NCBI RefSeq assembly: GCF_020026305.1
Contig: NZ_CP075691.1
Coordinates: 6,386,001-6,450,000, forward strand
Source of the DNA: Streptomyces sp. 135
Lineage (GTDB): Bacteria; Actinomycetota; Actinomycetes; Streptomycetales; Streptomycetaceae
Length of the DNA: 64,000 nucleotides
Direction: 5' to 3'
This document shows positions 62,558 through 64,000 of the stretch, piece by piece (the first letter of the stretch is position 1; the number at the start of each line of letters is the position of its first letter). A program made the position numbers and the translations under genes. Below the pieces are notes generated by a model. That model did no database searches. It saw only the letters and a program-made list of their open reading frames with translations, and had not been told where the DNA came from.

Positions 62558-62797
62558 TCAGTCGACGCTGCGCAGCAGGCCCTCGACGTTCTGCAGCCGG
62601 TGACCGAGCTCCACCAGCTGGAGGCGGGTCGCCTCCTGCTCCGACCTGGCGCGTTCGACGGCCTCGCGGTACTCCTGCATGGCCTGCGCGTACTGCCGGT
62701 CGCGCTCGCGGTTGCGCTGCGACTGGAAGTAGGCGACGGCGACGACCGCGCCCGCGAGTATCAGGAAAAATGCGACCGGAATGATCACGTCGTCCAC
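62558..62797 (-). CDS. Small single-helix membrane protein
   Basis: A 79-residue protein with one N-terminal helix (about 5-23, IIPVAFFLILAGAVVAVAYF) and a long amphipathic/coiled-coil tail (about 25-75, rich in Gln, Arg and Glu). Function unknown. The GTG start at 62797 overlaps the regulator's TAG by one base, so the two are translationally coupled. Similar small coiled-coil membrane proteins often sit after winged-helix regulators near MMPL genes in streptomycetes, as I recall, but no role is established. Confidence 0.75.
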   Translation of the reverse strand: MDDVIIPVAFFLILAGAVVAVAYFQSQRNRERDRQYAQAMQEYREAVERARSEQEATRLQLVELGHRLQNVEGLLRSVD

Positions 62798-63129
62798 TAG
62801 GACGTCCCCTTGTCTGAGTGCTGTCCGTCGTCGCCCGTCCGGCCCTGCCGGACGGCCGCGACGATCGTATCCACGTTCAACCGCACGTCGAACGGCGCCA
62901 GTTCGAAGTACTTGAGCGCCTTGCCGTCGTCGGAGAGCTCCAGGCGGCCGACGACGAGGCCGGCCTTCTCCATGCGTTCGAGGTGCATGTAGAGCAGGGG
63001 GCGGGACACCCCGAGCCGCCGGGCCAGTTCGCTGACGTACAGCTGGCCGGACGCGAGCTCGCTGATGATCCGGATGCGCTGCGCGTGGCCGACCGCCGCG
63101 AGAAAAGCCAGGAGCTCCTCGCTGTCCAT
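62797..63129 (-). CDS. ArsR-like winged-helix transcriptional regulator
   Basis: A 110-residue regulator. The winged helix covers about residues 5-75: LLAFLAAVGHAQRIRIISELASGQLYVSELARRLGVSRPLLYMHLERMEKAGLVVGRLE, typical of ArsR/SmtB-like proteins. No metal-binding CxC is visible, so the signal is unknown. It diverges from the MMPL gene, and the intergenic region has a 24-bp imperfect direct repeat (63156-63179 and 63233-63256). It probably represses itself and the exporter (inferred). Confidence 0.85.
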   Translation of the reverse strand: MDSEELLAFLAAVGHAQRIRIISELASGQLYVSELARRLGVSRPLLYMHLERMEKAGLVVGRLELSDDGKALKYFELAPFDVRLNVDTIVAAVRQGRTGDDGQHSDKGTS

Positions 63130-63155
63130 GGTCCGCCTTCGTGCTGGTCCCGATA

Positions 63156-63256
63156 CCTGTCAGTCAAGGCTTACGTATGGCGGGTTCCGCTGTCAATCCG
63201 ACGGATGCGACGGTTGACGGCTCGTTCCTTCACCTGTCAGTCTCCGCTTACACATG
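63156..63256. promoter_or_regulatory. Candidate operator repeats between regulator and MMPL gene
   Basis: Two 24-bp direct copies (63156-63179 and 63233-63256, 19 of 24 matching) share CCTGTCAGTC, then GCTTAC, then ATG. They are 77 bp apart. The second covers the region downstream of a TTGACG -35-like element (63214-63219), and the first is next to the regulator start. Confidence 0.6.
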
Positions 63257-63316
63257 AAAGACGGAGTAGGAAGCTGCGAAGCGCAGGCGCTGGGCAGGCG
63301 AAGGGGTGGGGCGGGG

Positions 63317-64000
63317 ATGGACATGAGAAGCGTCGGAAAACGGTCGGCCACGGTGCGCGTGGCCCGGTGGAGCGCGCTGCATCCGCGGCGGGCGATCATC
63401 GGGTGGCTGGCCTTCGTGGCGCTGTGCCTGGGCGGCGGGATCGCCGCCGGCATGAACAGCGCCACCTCGGAGGACTTCCGCGTCGGCGAGGCCGGCCGGG
63501 CCGAGGCCCTGGCCACCGAGGGCGGCGTCCAGCTCAGGCCCACGGAACAGATACTGATCCGGGCCGCGTCGGGCCCCCTGGACGAGGCGGCCGCCGACGC
63601 CGCCGTCAAGGACGTCACCACCCGGATGAAGGCACTGCCCGAGGTCGCCTCGGTGGCGGAGCCGGTGCGCTCGGCGGACGGGCGCGTCCTGCGGGTGCCG
63701 GTGGAGCTCAACGGCTCGGAGCAGGACGGCAAGAAGAACGTCGTCCCGTTGAGGGCCCAGACGGAGGAGGCCGCCCAGGCCCACCCGGAGCTGACGATCG
63801 AGGAGACCGGCGACGCCTCCGTCAGCAAGGGCGTCAACGACCAGCGCGGCAAGGACCTCGCCTTCTCCGAGGCGATCACGCTGCCCGTCACGCTGATCAC
63901 ACTGGCCGTCGTCTTCGGCTCGGTCGTCATGGTCGGCGTACCGCTGCTGCTCGCGATCACGTCGATCATGGCGACCATGGGCCTGGCGATGGTGGCCTCG
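63317..64000 (+). CDS. MMPL-family transporter, 3' truncated by window edge
   Basis: The open frame from ATG 63317 runs to the window end without a stop (228 codons seen). It starts with a basic segment, a helix (AIIGWLAFVALCLGGGIAAG), then the periplasmic loop with NSATSEDFRVGEAGRAEALATEGG and a return to helices (ITLPVTLITLAVVFGSVVMVGVPLLLAITSIM), as in MMPL/RND-type exporters of about 700 residues. It would export a lipid or hydrophobic metabolite using proton motive force. The ATG is preceded by a G-rich stretch. It is divergent from the small winged-helix regulator. Confidence 0.88.
   Translation, partial: MDMRSVGKRSATVRVARWSALHPRRAIIGWLAFVALCLGGGIAAGMNSATSEDFRVGEAGRAEALATEGGVQLRPTEQILIRAASGPLDEAAADAAVKDVTTRMKALPEVASVAEPVRSADGRVLRVPVELNGSEQDGKKNVVPLRAQTEEAAQAHPELTIEETGDASVSKGVNDQRGKDLAFSEAITLPVTLITLAVVFGSVVMVGVPLLLAITSIMATMGLAMVAS

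Overview
The window is a high-GC actinobacterial chromosome segment, almost certainly from a Streptomyces. Evidence for this is the near-total G/C at third codon positions, the many GTG/TTG starts with purine-rich ribosome-binding sites, and lineage markers: the FtsZ regulator SepH, the CutRS two-component system, DasR- and DmdR/IdeR-type operators, a c-di-AMP riboswitch before an M23 lytic enzyme, and DUF4193, DUF3093, DUF3710, DUF5998 and DUF3159 proteins. From memory, the backbone order (parE, citrate synthase pair, parC, M16 pair, ptsH, patA, sepH, hemH, cutRS, dut, kdpDE-like, trkA pair) resembles the S. coelicolor region that holds parE, parC, ptsH, sepH and cutRS. No tRNA, rRNA, insertion sequence, prophage or CRISPR array was seen.

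Layout. 1-11 kb: secreted trypsin-like protease, a zinc-ribbon protein, topoisomerase IV subunit B, a DUF485/acetate-symporter pair, an ECF42-type sigma factor with its DGPF partner and matching promoter, a DcuS/DcuR-like two-component system, and an iron-box-controlled sucrase/ferredoxin-like protein. 11-19 kb: an MFS pump with a frameshifted 5' end, two divergent citrate synthases (one fused to a DNA-binding domain) around an AT-rich palindrome, a small accessory cluster of DUF6082 and duplicated small proteins, and a CobW-type metal GTPase. 19-32 kb: topoisomerase IV subunit A, the M16 peptidase pair, the riboswitch-M23 unit, a GntR regulator, HPr with a DasR site, the protein acyltransferase PatA, DUF5998, a phosphodiesterase and thymidine kinase. 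32-48 kb: VOC protein, rhodanese, SepH, a membrane protein with a disordered tail, a lactone oxidase/MFS operon, ferrochelatase, an IMPase-like protein, CutRS, DUF4193, DUF3093, thioesterase, dUTPase and DUF3710.

48-56 kb is the least ordinary block: two large FtsX-like ABC permeases broken by several frameshifts, each explicable by loss of one or two bases in short G/C runs, followed by two intact ABC ATPases. 56-62.5 kb carries a potassium theme: KdpD and KdpE without kdpFABC, an OB-fold protein, DUF3159 and two TrkA/RCK proteins, the last two blocks separated by a perfect 36-bp inverted repeat that includes both stop codons. The right edge has a small winged-helix regulator operon divergent from an MMPL exporter that runs off the window, with a 24-bp imperfect direct repeat in the divergent promoter region.

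The strongest observations beyond routine annotation are: the ECF42 promoter, iron box, dre site and riboswitch, each readable by eye; the frameshifted permeases and MFS gene, which are either decaying genes or homopolymer sequencing errors; the DUF6082/small-protein duplication cluster; nested GATCAC-armed inverted repeats on both sides of cutRS; and the regulatory repeats near the citrate synthases and MMPL exporter. I do not see a clearly new multi-gene system; the DUF6082 cluster is the best candidate for something undescribed.
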